This document shows, piece by piece, positions 48,142-57,724 of a DNA stretch of 64,000 nt. The notes below the pieces were generated by a model. The model made no database searches. It was not told where the DNA came from and was given only the letters and a program-made list of their open reading frames with translations. Position numbers and translations under genes: made by a program. The stretch covers positions 3,302,804-3,366,803 of the forward strand of contig NZ_CP040297.1 of the NCBI RefSeq assembly GCF_013393945.1, read 5' to 3'. The number at the start of each line of letters is the position of its first letter. The first letter of the stretch is position 1. This stretch comes from Nostoc sp. TCL26-01. GTDB taxonomy: Bacteria > Cyanobacteriota > Cyanobacteriia > Cyanobacteriales > Nostocaceae.

Positions 48142-48659
48142 TAGTTTTGTGGACAAACAAATTCTTGGACAGTGATATTTTTACCTTGAGACCATTTAAT
48201 ATTGGGATCTTTGGAATCTTGAATAAAAGTCTGTTGTCCACCCCCCGGATAACATTGTGCCGGAGTTTGTGGAGCTACAATCCCTTGATAAACTGTTGTT
48301 CCTGCTGGCAAAGTTACTTTGAGTCTAATAGTTGCTTTGTTACCCCATGCTTGGTTCAAAGCTAAATTTCTGATAACGTCTACATTGTTTTTATATTTAT
48401 CAGTTGTCAGATATCGACCATATTTATTCTGATCACTACTATAGTAGCGATAAAAAGTTTTTGGTTGGTTGAGTTTGACTGCTTCACATTTTGAATCGAG
48501 AAACGTCACAGCAATATCAGCAGGGAGAGGGCATAAAGTAGCCACCTCTTGAGCTAATACTTGTGATGAATTGAATAGAGGAATTGATAAGGAATTAACT
48601 AAAAATAAATTACTGACGACACTAAGACCAATACCGACTGATGCTGAATGAAATTTCAT
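48141..48659 (-). CDS. Secreted protein, possible ADP-ribosyl/NAD-glycohydrolase-like fold
   Basis: 172 residues. Signal peptide to about residue 36 (NSSQVLAQEV). The mature part has four cysteines, suited to disulfides outside the cell. FYRYYSS...YGRYLTTDKYKNNVDVIRNLALNQ, KVTLPAGTTVYQGIVAPQ and YPGGGQQTFI resemble in spacing the R-YG-x-F/YL, LPxGT and GxxAPxxxxPGGGxQ blocks of the TNT NAD-glycohydrolase/ART toxins. The resemblance is by eye and could be chance. Operon with the 92-residue gene that follows. Confidence 0.65.
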   Translation of the reverse strand: MKFHSASVGIGLSVVSNLFLVNSLSIPLFNSSQVLAQEVATLCPLPADIAVTFLDSKCEAVKLNQPKTFYRYYSSDQNKYGRYLTTDKYKNNVDVIRNLALNQAWGNKATIRLKVTLPAGTTVYQGIVAPQTPAQCYPGGGQQTFIQDSKDPNIKWSQGKNITVQEFVCPQN

Positions 48660-48947
48660 AGTAGTGCTTCCTCAAAAATTTTTGTCAATATATTCGCAAA
48701 GAAAAAGTGAAGATGCAATAGCAGATAAGACATTTAAACAAAAACTTACAAAAAGATATAGAATTCTGCACTACTTAATCACAACCCATTGGCTGAAACG
48801 CAAAGGTTATTTATAAAGTAAAAAAATAAAATTTCTGTAGTGGCGCGATCGGGCTAAAATAGTTCATCAGTAGGTTGAATTACGCAAAGCCTCCAACCAA
48901 CGTACTAATGCACTTTAAAGAACTAGGTATCAATGTGATTGTGAAGT

Positions 48948-49721
48948 ATGCAAGTAATCTGGAGTTTTTGCTTAAGCGTTATCTTGATTTTAGGCTGGAG
49001 TAATAACGCCATAGCAGGTGAGTTATCTGCACGCTTGGCTAATTTTCCCCAGTGGGAAAAGTTAACTTCTGTGCAACCAGCCAAGGGAGATTTGGTTTAC
49101 CCTGAATGGATGGCGGGAACTTGGCAAGTAACGAGTACTTTAGTAGATTTAGCTGCACCTTTAGCACCAGATATTGTCACACCAGGATTTGCAGGGAATC
49201 GCCGACAATTAAATCAACCTGTGAGTTTTACAGTCCGGTTTGTCAAAGAGAAGTTACCTAATGTTAGCTTAAAAATCATTCCTAAGATAGATACTAATTC
49301 CCCATTTTTGGTAGCGGATAGAGCCTTTAACAGCTTGAATTTAGCTAGGGCTTATTTAGGCAATGAAGCTGTGTTATCTGTAAAAATAGATCCAGATTCA
49401 CCAAATCGGCAAATTACATTTTTACGTGGTGAACGGCAATTGGTTTCCATAGTCACAGCTAGGGCTACAGAAACCACATCGGAGGGGAAATACATCACTA
49501 CGGAAGTTTTTCAACAATTATTTAAAGGCGGTTCGGTTCCTTACTTAAATTCAGTTGAATCTACTACCGCTTACCATAAATTGTCTACATTATCTCCAGC
49601 TATTGAAGCAGATCAAGTTACTGCTGTCTACCTTTCACCCCAAGATCCAGATTACTTTACCGCAGGTTCTCGCCCAGTAGCACTTTATCGCTATCGTCTA
49701 GAATTTTTCCCGCCAAACTAA
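48948..49721 (+). CDS. Secreted or lumenal cyanobacterial conserved protein
   Basis: 257 residues. A signal peptide ending in NNAIAG (about residue 24) precedes ELSARLANFPQWEKLTSVQPAKGDLVYPEWMAGTWQVTSTLVDLAAPLAPDI, a beta-rich body and a C-terminal ALYRYRLEFFPPN. The YPxWMxGTWxVTS block is one I associate with a cyanobacterial/plastid lumenal family of unknown function. I cannot name the gene. Single-gene unit with a clean ATG. Confidence 0.78.
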   Translation: MQVIWSFCLSVILILGWSNNAIAGELSARLANFPQWEKLTSVQPAKGDLVYPEWMAGTWQVTSTLVDLAAPLAPDIVTPGFAGNRRQLNQPVSFTVRFVKEKLPNVSLKIIPKIDTNSPFLVADRAFNSLNLARAYLGNEAVLSVKIDPDSPNRQITFLRGERQLVSIVTARATETTSEGKYITTEVFQQLFKGGSVPYLNSVESTTAYHKLSTLSPAIEADQVTAVYLSPQDPDYFTAGSRPVALYRYRLEFFPPN

Positions 49722-49843
49722 TCAATTATCTACTCAACTCACCCGAATGGGTGATTTAATAATTAGGCTATTGACTACAATTGTAATGCTTGTGTAGTAT
49801 AAAAACTCTCGGCTAACGCTCGTGCTTTTGGGCAGTGTGCATC

Positions 49844-51664
49844 ATGGCTAAATTTGGAGATATTCTCAACTATTTTCGTCCTGACTGGAAGCTGAGTCTT
49901 TTTAGTATTACAGCATCCTGCATATACGAGATTGTGGATTTGGTTGTTCCTTATGCGATTGGGCAGATTTTGAATGTTTTGTCTAATCAACCGTTGGATA
50001 AACCTTTAACAAGAGCGATCGCATTTTTTGCTGACTTGACTAATTATCCAGTTAGTAAATCTCTATCTTTAGGGGTATTGCTAGGGTTAATTTTCCTTGT
50101 CACCGTAGTCAAAGCTCCCACACAGCCTTGGCTAACTAGTTGGTTTCATTGGGATATAGCTCTGAGATCACGTCGGAATAAAACCCAAACTACAATCGAA
50201 AAAATTCTCACTCTTCCCTTAGAATTTTATGATGTAAATAACCCCGGACGGATTTCCGGACGAGTTGCTAGAGGTATTGCTAACCACACTTGGTCATATC
50301 CCGAAATGGCTGGACAATTGATTCCTAAATTGTTTCGGGTATTGGGAATTTTTGTATTTATCTTAGTCATTGAATGGCGAATTGCGATTTTGTATTTGAT
50401 TTCCTTTGTAGTCATTCTGGGATTTAGCTTAAGAAAACTACAACGGTTAATATGGCATGAGAGCAAATTAGATAAATACTCTGAAGATACCGAAAGCCGT
50501 ACTTCTGAATTAATTACTAATATCAAAACAGTCAAAGCTTTTGCCACAGAAACCAAAGAATTAAAACGCCAAACAGTCCGGTTAAATCGGGAAATCAAAG
50601 TAGTCGATTATCGCATTCACAAAGGTTATGTTAACCTGCTGACTTGGCAAAAAACTGTAATTCAGTTTTGCGTATTTATTGTTTTGGGATTGACTCTAGC
50701 CGCAACTGTAGATGGTAGGGTTTCTCTGGGTAATTTTGTCATGACTTTAACTCTTTCTAGCATGGCATATGCGGAATTAGAACCAATTAGTACCCTGGGA
50801 GAAGTTTTTGCCCGTCGTTATTCGTCTATGATCCGGTTTCATGAGTTTTTACAAGAACCCGTCAGCGATGATGCAGCCAGTGTTTTAGACAAAGATGATT
50901 TAATAGCATCACCTTATAAATTTACTGGCAAAGTTGAGTTTTCTCATCTGAGTTTTGGTTATGATCCTCACCGCAAAGTGTTAGAAGATATCAACTTGTT
51001 GATTGAACCGTATCAGACGGTGGCGTTAGTAGGACGTTCTGGTTCTGGTAAGTCTACCTTAGTTAAACTCCTGTTGCGTTATTTTGAACCACAATCGGGA
51101 CAAATTCTGATTGATGGACAAGATATTCGCACCTTGAACGTAGGTAAGTATAGACGACGGCTGGCGATCGTTCACCAAGAAGTAGACGTTTTTAACGGTA
51201 CTGTCTTAAGTAATTTGACATATGGTAGACCTGATGCTACCTTTGCCGAGGTGCAAGAAGCCTGTCGGATTGCCAGAGTTGATGAAGTAGTCCAACAACT
51301 ACCCCAAGGTTATTACACTGTGGTTGGGGAACGTGGTGTGAGATTGTCTGGTGGACAAAGACAGCGTTTAGGAATTGCTAGAGCCTTGCTAGTAGAACCA
51401 GATGTGCTGATTTTTGACGAGGCTACCTCTAGTCTAGATTACGAGTCAGAACGGGCAATTCAATTAGCGATGCGATCAATTCAAGGAACTTGTACCACAA
51501 TCGTTATTGCTCACCGTTTAAGTACAGTCCGGGAAGCAGATCAGATTGTCGTCCTCGATCAAGGAAAGATTGTGGAAGTCGGTAGCCACGACGAACTCTT
51601 ACGTCATGAAGGCATTTACCGTCGCCTCCACTCCCTGCAAGAAACTGGAGAACTGATCAGTTGA
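49844..51664 (+). CDS. ABC exporter half-transporter (permease fused to ATPase)
   Basis: 606 residues from the ATG at 49844; a GTG three codons earlier is possible. A six-helix membrane domain (about 15-320), with NPGRISGRVARG in the first coupling region and SLGVLLGLIFLVTVV among its helices, is followed by an ATPase with Walker A VGRSGSGKSTL, Q-loop VHQE, signature LSGGQRQRLGIARAL, Walker B VLIFDEATSSLD and the H-loop IVIAHRLSTVREAD. It should work as a homodimer or with another half; the MsbA/lipid or drug exporter family is likely, substrate unknown. Confidence 0.93.
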   Translation: MAKFGDILNYFRPDWKLSLFSITASCIYEIVDLVVPYAIGQILNVLSNQPLDKPLTRAIAFFADLTNYPVSKSLSLGVLLGLIFLVTVVKAPTQPWLTSWFHWDIALRSRRNKTQTTIEKILTLPLEFYDVNNPGRISGRVARGIANHTWSYPEMAGQLIPKLFRVLGIFVFILVIEWRIAILYLISFVVILGFSLRKLQRLIWHESKLDKYSEDTESRTSELITNIKTVKAFATETKELKRQTVRLNREIKVVDYRIHKGYVNLLTWQKTVIQFCVFIVLGLTLAATVDGRVSLGNFVMTLTLSSMAYAELEPISTLGEVFARRYSSMIRFHEFLQEPVSDDAASVLDKDDLIASPYKFTGKVEFSHLSFGYDPHRKVLEDINLLIEPYQTVALVGRSGSGKSTLVKLLLRYFEPQSGQILIDGQDIRTLNVGKYRRRLAIVHQEVDVFNGTVLSNLTYGRPDATFAEVQEACRIARVDEVVQQLPQGYYTVVGERGVRLSGGQRQRLGIARALLVEPDVLIFDEATSSLDYESERAIQLAMRSIQGTCTTIVIAHRLSTVREADQIVVLDQGKIVEVGSHDELLRHEGIYRRLHSLQETGELIS

Positions 51665-51689
51665 TAGAACTTACGCAGTGTAACTAAGT

Positions 51690-51773
51690 GTCAATAGTCA
51701 ATGGTCAATGGTCAATGGTCAATAGTCAATGGTCAATAGTCAATGGTCAATAGTCAATGGTCAATAGTCAATT
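51690..51773. repeat. GTCAATA/GTCAATG tandem heptamers
   Basis: About twelve heptamer units alternating GTCAATG and GTCAATA, followed by further CAGTTACCAGTTAAT-type repeats to about 51870. Spacer 51665-52040 has no gene. Confidence 0.88.
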
Positions 51774-52040
51774 GACTTTGGACTGTTGACCAAATCAGTT
51801 ACCAGTTAATCAACAAAAATCTTGGTACAAGCCCCCTTTCCGTTACCAGTTAATCAACGTTCACTGTTCACTGTTTACTATGCCACCCTCTTTTATGGTT
51901 TTTTAGTTCAGACCGTAAGTTCTAGTTAATTATTAGCAACAGGGTTCTGCCACAAACTCTGTTGCTCTCAGCAAAAAACTTTTCTTTTCCCCTTGCAATT
52001 TCCAAAATAGGCTGTTAATATTGTAAATCGTGGGACACAC

Positions 52041-52123
52041 GGGTCGGTGTCCGAGTGGTTAATGGAGACGGACTGTAAATCCGTTGGTTTGCGCCTACGC
52101 TGGTTCAAATCCAGCCCGGCCCA
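52041..52123 (+). tRNA. tRNA-Tyr (anticodon GUA)
   Basis: 83 bases. Acceptor arm GGGTCGG pairs with CCGGCCC (one G-U), discriminator A, no encoded CCA. The anticodon stem ACGGA/TCCGT carries loop CTGTAAA with GTA at 52075-52077. A long variable arm (class II) and T-arm CTGG-TTCAAAT-CCAG complete it. Confidence 0.96.
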
Positions 52124-52183
52124 CCTGCAATTTTAGATTTTGAATTTTATTCAAGTTCAAAATCTAGAATTATCAAAAAATTC

Positions 52184-52255
52184 GCCCGTGTGGCTCAGTG
52201 GTAGAGCACACCCTTGGTAAGGGTGAGGTCACGAGTTCAATCCTCGTCACGGGCT
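52184..52255 (+). tRNA. tRNA-Thr (anticodon GGU)
   Basis: 72 bases, sixty bases after tRNA-Tyr. Acceptor GCCCGTG pairs with CACGGGC, discriminator T. The D-arm is GCTCAGTGGTAGAGC; the anticodon stem ACCCT/AGGGT holds TTGGTAA with GGT at 52216-52218; the T-arm is CGAG-TTCAATC-CTCG. Probably co-transcribed with tRNA-Tyr. Confidence 0.96.
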
Positions 52256-52613
52256 TTCTGATTAATGGATTTGGTAGATAGTTTTATGCAACTAATAATT
52301 TAAGACTGTCATAAACCTGTCCTAAAGAATAATACATTATTACCAACTCTTCAGAGAGACGTTGCATTGTAACGTCTCTAGATAACTTATATGTATCATG
52401 ATTAACGTGAAATGCTCTGAGACTCTGCACTTCATACCTTTTTTTGACACAGCTAGTCTATAAACTTTACACAAGTTAGCCAAGACGATGAGGGCGATCG
52501 CTCGTTACACTGATAAACGGTAATGAGTGGGAAGTGGCTAATGGGGAAATAGGAAGTAATTAACTTCTGACTTCTCATGCCCAAATTTGATAACTTAAAA
52601 ATGTAAAACGCTT
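52256..52613. other. Spacer after tRNAs with decayed MITE
   Basis: Around 52341-52414 there is a degenerate relative of the 90-bp MITE (TTACCAAC... AGAGACGTTGCATTGTAACGTCTCT ... GATTAACGTGAAATG) with eroded ends. No gene seen. The region upstream of the peptidase carries its promoter. Confidence 0.55.
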
Positions 52614-55406
52614 ATGAAGCTTCGTTTATATATGCTGATAGGCTTTTTTCTTAGCCTCCTTTTGAGTATCTTGCCTGTAGCGGGTAGTTTCACCAATGCA
52701 GCAACACCTACACCCACGGTTGCACCTGTATCTGGTCTGTCCTTGACTCAAGGAGTACGTAAAAATTTATTAGATAATGGTTTAACAGTTCTTACCAAAG
52801 AAGTACATACAGCGCCAGTGGTGAGTGTGCAGGTTTGGTACAAAGTCGGCTCACGGAATGAAAAAAAGGGAGAGAATGGCATTTCTCACCAACTTGAGCA
52901 TTTAATGTTTAAAGGTACTAGCGATCGCCCAGTCCAATTTGGCCGGTTATTTAGTGCATTGGGTAGTCAGTCTAATGCTTTTACCAGCTACGATCAAACT
53001 GCTTATTTTGGGACAGTGCAACGGGATAAACTGGAAGCACTGCTGACCTTAGAAGCAGACAGGATGAAAAATGCCCTCATTGGTGCAGAACAACTAACTA
53101 GTGAAAAACGGGTAGTAATTTCTGAGTTGCAGGGTTACGAAAATTCACCTAGTTATCGTCTAGATCGAGCAGTGATGAAAGCTGCTTTCCCTAACCGCGC
53201 CTATGGTTTACCTGTAGGTGGAACAAAATCAGATGTGGAACAATTCACACTAGAACAAGTACGTAATTACTATCAAACTTATTACAGCCCAGATAATGCT
53301 ACCTTGGTAATTACGGGGGACTTTGACACTGCATCTGCCCTGAAGGTTGTTAAACAGACGTTTGGGAAAGTCCCTCGCCAAGAAAAGGTCAACACGGGGA
53401 ATTTAAATAACAAAATTCCGCCAACTTCAGCAAATAAAACCAATCAAACGCCTATCGTGCTGAAACAGCCGGGAAGTGCTGCACTACTACATACAGTTTA
53501 TCCCTTACCAGATGTCAACCATCCTGATGTGCCGGCAATTGATGTCATGGATGCCATTCTCACAGGTGGACGGAGTTCTAGACTGTATCAAGCATTGGTA
53601 GAATCTGGACTGGCTAGTTCAGTCAGTGGTGGTGCGGCGGAACTGATTGAACCTGGGTGGTATGAAGTTAACGCCACAGCAGCGCCGGGACAAGAGTTAG
53701 AGAAAATTAACCAAGTCCTGCAAAAATCTTTATTAGAACTACAAAAGCAACCTGTGACTGTTGCAGAATTGAATCGAGCGAAGACACAATTACAAGCTGT
53801 GTTTGTCTTGGGTAATCAAGATATCACCAGTCAAGCCAGCCAATTAGCCTATAATCAAACGGTAGCGGGCGACTATCATTATATGGAAAAATATTTGGCA
53901 GCGATCGCCAAAGTCACACCAGCTGATATCCAACGTGTCGCCAAAACTTATCTCAATCCTGCCAAACAAACCATTGGTTATTTTGAACCAACTCAACTAG
54001 ATGGTAAACCCGGAACTTCTAGCAATGGTTCTGGACGGAATGTGGAAAATTTCAACCCCGGTAAGCCTGTCGATCCGGCAGAACTGGCTAAATTCTTGCC
54101 TCCAGCTACATCAACTACAGATAGTAACAAACAATCTTTACCACAACAGTTTTCTCTGACAAATGGTTTGCGTGTACTGTTGTTACCTGATCATAGTGTC
54201 CCCACAGTGAATCTGAGTGGACAAATTAATGCCGGCAATGAGTTCGATGGGAATCAACAAGCAGGACTAGCCAGTCTCACTGCTAGCAATTTATTAAATG
54301 GGACGCGGACGAAAAATGCTCTGACTTTGGCACAAACTTTAGAAGACAGAGGTGCTAGTTTAAGCTTTAGTGCTGGCAGAGAAGGTGTGAGTATTAGTGG
54401 TGAAGGATTATCTGCCAATTTGCCCATATTAATTCAAACCTTGGCAGATGTGTTACAAAATGCTTCCTTCCCCAAAGACCAATTAGAACTCAGTCGTCAA
54501 AGGGCATTAATTGGACTCAAAGCCCAACTAGACGATCCTAAAGGCTTGGGAAGACGGGTATTTCAGCAGGCAATTTACCCAGAAAATCATCCCTTTTATA
54601 GCTTCCCCACAGAAGAGAGTTTAAAGGGTATCAATCGTGACGCTGTGGTACGATTCTATCGGCAATATTACCGCCCAGATACCACAACGATCGCTTTAGT
54701 AGGAGACTTTGACCCAGTAGAGGTAAAAGAGTTACTCAATCAATCTCTCGGTAAATGGCAAGCCATCGGTCAACCACCAGTCTTGAAACTACCTAATGTG
54801 TCATCACCGACAACTGTGACACGTATTAACAAAGTGATACCCGGTAAAGCTGAGGCTGTGACTTATCTGGGTTACAACGCCATTTCTCGCAAAGATCCTC
54901 GTTATTACTCAGCACTGGTACTCAATCAGATTTTGGGTGGTGATACCTTAGCCAGCCGCTTGGGTACAGAAGTGCGCGATCGCCTGGGTTTAACCTATGG
55001 TATTTACAGTGGGTTTGCCGCAGGTGTGAATCCTGGCCCCTTCTTGATTCAAATGCAGACTGCACCAGGAGATGCAGATCAAGCGATCGCCAGTACAATT
55101 GCTTTACTCAAACAGTTACGTGAGCAAGGAATAACTGAGGCAGAATTAAACGCAGCTAAACGCTCAATTACGAATAGCTATCCTGTAGATTTGGCTAATC
55201 CTAGCGATGTATCGAGCATCATTTTAGATAATGCTGTCTTGGGTTTATCCACATCAGAATTGCGAGAGTTTCCCCAACGCATCCAAGCCGTAACTATGGC
55301 TAATGTCCAGCAAGCAATTCAAGATTTCATCAAGCCAGAGAATCTGGTAATTGTCACGGCTGGCCCTGGAAATATCGTATCCGAAGGCAGTTTACCCACA
55401 AAATGA
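52614..55406 (+). CDS. M16 zinc peptidase, two peptidase domains fused
   Basis: 930 residues. A signal-like N-terminus (MLIGFFLSLLLSILPVAG) is followed by M16 domain one with the inverted zinc motif HQLEH (His92, Glu95, His96) and downstream ERMKNALIG/ERVVISELQGYEN-like ligand region. A second M16 domain (about 510-925) lacks HxxEH and is the inactive partner, as in processing-peptidase pairs that are usually two genes. Probably periplasmic or lumenal peptide degradation. A Thr/Pro linker follows the signal. Confidence 0.93.
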   Translation: MKLRLYMLIGFFLSLLLSILPVAGSFTNAATPTPTVAPVSGLSLTQGVRKNLLDNGLTVLTKEVHTAPVVSVQVWYKVGSRNEKKGENGISHQLEHLMFKGTSDRPVQFGRLFSALGSQSNAFTSYDQTAYFGTVQRDKLEALLTLEADRMKNALIGAEQLTSEKRVVISELQGYENSPSYRLDRAVMKAAFPNRAYGLPVGGTKSDVEQFTLEQVRNYYQTYYSPDNATLVITGDFDTASALKVVKQTFGKVPRQEKVNTGNLNNKIPPTSANKTNQTPIVLKQPGSAALLHTVYPLPDVNHPDVPAIDVMDAILTGGRSSRLYQALVESGLASSVSGGAAELIEPGWYEVNATAAPGQELEKINQVLQKSLLELQKQPVTVAELNRAKTQLQAVFVLGNQDITSQASQLAYNQTVAGDYHYMEKYLAAIAKVTPADIQRVAKTYLNPAKQTIGYFEPTQLDGKPGTSSNGSGRNVENFNPGKPVDPAELAKFLPPATSTTDSNKQSLPQQFSLTNGLRVLLLPDHSVPTVNLSGQINAGNEFDGNQQAGLASLTASNLLNGTRTKNALTLAQTLEDRGASLSFSAGREGVSISGEGLSANLPILIQTLADVLQNASFPKDQLELSRQRALIGLKAQLDDPKGLGRRVFQQAIYPENHPFYSFPTEESLKGINRDAVVRFYRQYYRPDTTTIALVGDFDPVEVKELLNQSLGKWQAIGQPPVLKLPNVSSPTTVTRINKVIPGKAEAVTYLGYNAISRKDPRYYSALVLNQILGGDTLASRLGTEVRDRLGLTYGIYSGFAAGVNPGPFLIQMQTAPGDADQAIASTIALLKQLREQGITEAELNAAKRSITNSYPVDLANPSDVSSIILDNAVLGLSTSELREFPQRIQAVTMANVQQAIQDFIKPENLVIVTAGPGNIVSEGSLPTK

Positions 55407-55460
55407 TTTGTAGAGACGTTGCAATGCAACATCTCTACATTTATAGGGATAACGTTTTAC

Positions 55461-55520
55461 TCCCCTCTCCGTGTCGGAGAGGGGTTGGGGGAGAGGTCAA
55501 AAAAGATTTGTCGAACTCAC
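55461..55520. repeat. Half copy of the GTCGAACTCAC MITE family
   Basis: TCCCCTCTCC..GGAGAGGGGTTGGGGGAGAGGTC then TTGTCGAACTCAC, matching one end of the elements at 9697 and 13131. The other end is missing. A TAGAGACGTTGCAATGCAACATCTCTA hairpin (55411-55437) precedes it. Confidence 0.6.
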
Positions 55521-55526
55521 ATCACG

Positions 55527-57239
55527 TTAATAATGCGTACCTGTTTTCCGGTGATTCACCGCAGTTACATCATCTGGCTTGAGTAATTTACCATTGTCAA
55601 CAGTAGCATAAACTACCCAATGGTCGCCACATTCCAGACGTTGACTAACTGAACATTCCACATAAGCTAGAGCATCAGCCAGGACTATACAGCCATTTTC
55701 AGCTTCCGTGGTGGTGAAATTGGCAAAGCGTTCTTCCCCTGGGGCAAAGCTCTTACGGAAATGCTTCATGTATTCCTGATGATTGCCTTCTGGGAGAATA
55801 TTCAAGGCAAATTTACCACCAGGATACATGAGAGATTCGATCGCTCGTTCTTTGGCGATCGCTACGGTTAAACCGGGAGGGTTGAAGGTGGCTTGAGATA
55901 CCCAAGAACCAAGCATACCCGTAGATACATCGCCTTGTTTGGCTGTAATTACACACACAGAACCAACAATCCGACCAACAGCTTGTTCTACAGGTGTTGC
56001 AGCTTGTTGGGGTAGGCGGATTTTTCTGGCTTTTTTCAGAGTTTGGGCAAAATCTGTCCCCACTTCTTCACAGAACTTGAGGGTAACATCGTCTGGTTTA
56101 AATTTGACCTTAAGAGTGTCAACACCAAAGCGATATCCAGCATCCCGCAGTTTACCTTCAATCATGTCTAAAGCTTCACCACTCCAACCGTAGGAACCAA
56201 ACACCCCGGCTAGTTTGTTGTTGTCACCCACCTTGAGAACAATCCCCAAAGCAGTGTGAATGGGGGTAGGTGCATGACCACCAATGGTGGGAGAACCAAT
56301 GAGAAAGCCATCAGCTTGTTCTAAATTGGTTTGAATTTCTTCGGGGCTAGCAAATTCGCAGTTGATAGATTTAACAGCTACCCCACCTTTAGTTAGTCCG
56401 AGAGCGATCGCCTGAGCTAAAGTGGCTGTATTACCATAAGCTGAAGCATAGAGCAAAGCCACAGAAATCTCTCGGTCTTTTTGGGCCACACTCCAGTCGG
56501 CATAAGCTTGAGTCAGTGCCATTAAACTGGTACGTACCAAAGGCCCGTGACCAACTGCATACATTCTCACTTGATAGTCAGAGATTTTTTCCAACGCTGC
56601 TTCTACATGAACAGCATGGGGAGCCATCAAACAGTTGTAGTAATAACGCTGGTCTTCTTTAAAAGATTCCCAGTTGTCATCAAACACATCATCACCGCAG
56701 ATATGCGCCCCAAACAACTTATCTGTGTAGAGAATCTGGGTTTGTACGTCGTAAGTACAAAGTCCTTCCGGCCAACGGGGGCTAGGAATTGGTAAGAACT
56801 TCAAAACATGACCCTTACCTAAATCTAGGGTTTCTTTCCCCCGCATTGTTAATATCTTTAAGCTGTCATCTGGGAACGCTGCTTTCAGGTTAGCTGCACC
56901 AGGAAGGGAACAAACAAAAGTAATTTGGGGAGCCAGTTCCAGCAGTGTTTTCAGCGTCGGGACACGGTTGGGACTAAAATGACCCAGGATAACATAATCC
57001 AATTTTTTCAAATCAACCGTCTGCTGCAATGCTTGCAAATAAATAGCCGTGAAGCTTTCCCCAGGCGGGTCAATCACTGCTGTTTTATCACCTGCAATTA
57101 CATAACAGTTAGAGGTAGTACCTCTTTCTAGAGCATATTCAATTTCAAACCGCAGACGTGACCAACTACGCGCTCGTAAAACTTTGGTATTCGTCGCCAC
57201 AGGCAAAACTTGAACATCACGAGGCTTAGAATCGCTCAT
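55527..57239 (-). CDS. flv1: Flavodiiron protein, Flv1 type (noncanonical diiron site)
   Basis: 570 residues from the Met at 57239, which aligns with the start of the neighbouring flv3; an upstream Met (57329) would add 30 unmatched residues. Order: beta-lactamase-like domain, flavodoxin domain (LLYASAYGNTATLAQAI), and C-terminal flavin reductase domain, as in cyanobacterial class C flavodiiron proteins. The metal segment HxExDH is replaced by HFSPNR, the later HWPD by RWPEG, and the D of DAFG by K, the known Flv1 pattern. It acts with Flv3 to reduce O2 to water with NAD(P)H. Adjacent to flv3, as in the heterocyst-type Anabaena pair Flv1B/Flv3B. Confidence 0.9.
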   Translation of the reverse strand: MSDSKPRDVQVLPVATNTKVLRARSWSRLRFEIEYALERGTTSNCYVIAGDKTAVIDPPGESFTAIYLQALQQTVDLKKLDYVILGHFSPNRVPTLKTLLELAPQITFVCSLPGAANLKAAFPDDSLKILTMRGKETLDLGKGHVLKFLPIPSPRWPEGLCTYDVQTQILYTDKLFGAHICGDDVFDDNWESFKEDQRYYYNCLMAPHAVHVEAALEKISDYQVRMYAVGHGPLVRTSLMALTQAYADWSVAQKDREISVALLYASAYGNTATLAQAIALGLTKGGVAVKSINCEFASPEEIQTNLEQADGFLIGSPTIGGHAPTPIHTALGIVLKVGDNNKLAGVFGSYGWSGEALDMIEGKLRDAGYRFGVDTLKVKFKPDDVTLKFCEEVGTDFAQTLKKARKIRLPQQAATPVEQAVGRIVGSVCVITAKQGDVSTGMLGSWVSQATFNPPGLTVAIAKERAIESLMYPGGKFALNILPEGNHQEYMKHFRKSFAPGEERFANFTTTEAENGCIVLADALAYVECSVSQRLECGDHWVVYATVDNGKLLKPDDVTAVNHRKTGTHY

Positions 57240-57428
57240 AGATTTTGTTTGAGGTTTGTTAAAAAAATGGAAAAACCGGGTAGACTTTGCCCAGTTTTGA
57301 GTGGATGCGATGAAGCGGCGGAAATCCATAGGTATTGGGGAGGAGTGAGGGAGTGATGAGTGCTGAGTGCTGTTAGCGGTAGCGGGGCGTTTAGCCCGTG
57401 CTGAGTGATGAGTGGAAGTCGCAAGTCA

Positions 57429-57637
57429 TACCATTTCACTTTAATAATGATACAAATACGTGAGTCCGTCAGTCCGTCAGGGATTGTAAATCCCTGTCTC
57501 ATAGCTAAAGTCCTCTCAAGAGGACTGAATATCAGAGTCCATTTTAATGGACTTAAGCTATGAGACTACCGTTTTAACGGTGGGCGGACAATACCCAACG
57601 AGTAAGCTATATGTATCAGGATTTTTGTGAATTGGTA
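57429..57637. mobile_element. 209-bp structured MITE with TCA target duplication
   Basis: Left end TACCATTTCAC and right end GTGAATTGGTA are inverted repeats like those of the 90-bp MITE; TCA flanks both sides (57426-57428 and 57638-57640). The interior folds: GTCTCATAGCT (57496-57506) pairs with 57556-57566 around two hairpins (AGTCCTCT/AGAGGACT and AGTCCATT/AATGGACT), followed by ACCGTT/AACGGT. It lies between flv3 and flv1; the rest of spacer 57240-57724 has GAGTGCT-type and CTAGTGACTAAC repeats and no gene. Confidence 0.8.
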
Positions 57638-57724
57638 TCACAAGTCGGAGAGTGCTGACTAACGACTAGTGACTAACGACTAGTGACTAATGACTATTGC
57701 CTATTGCCTATTCCCCCCTATCCC

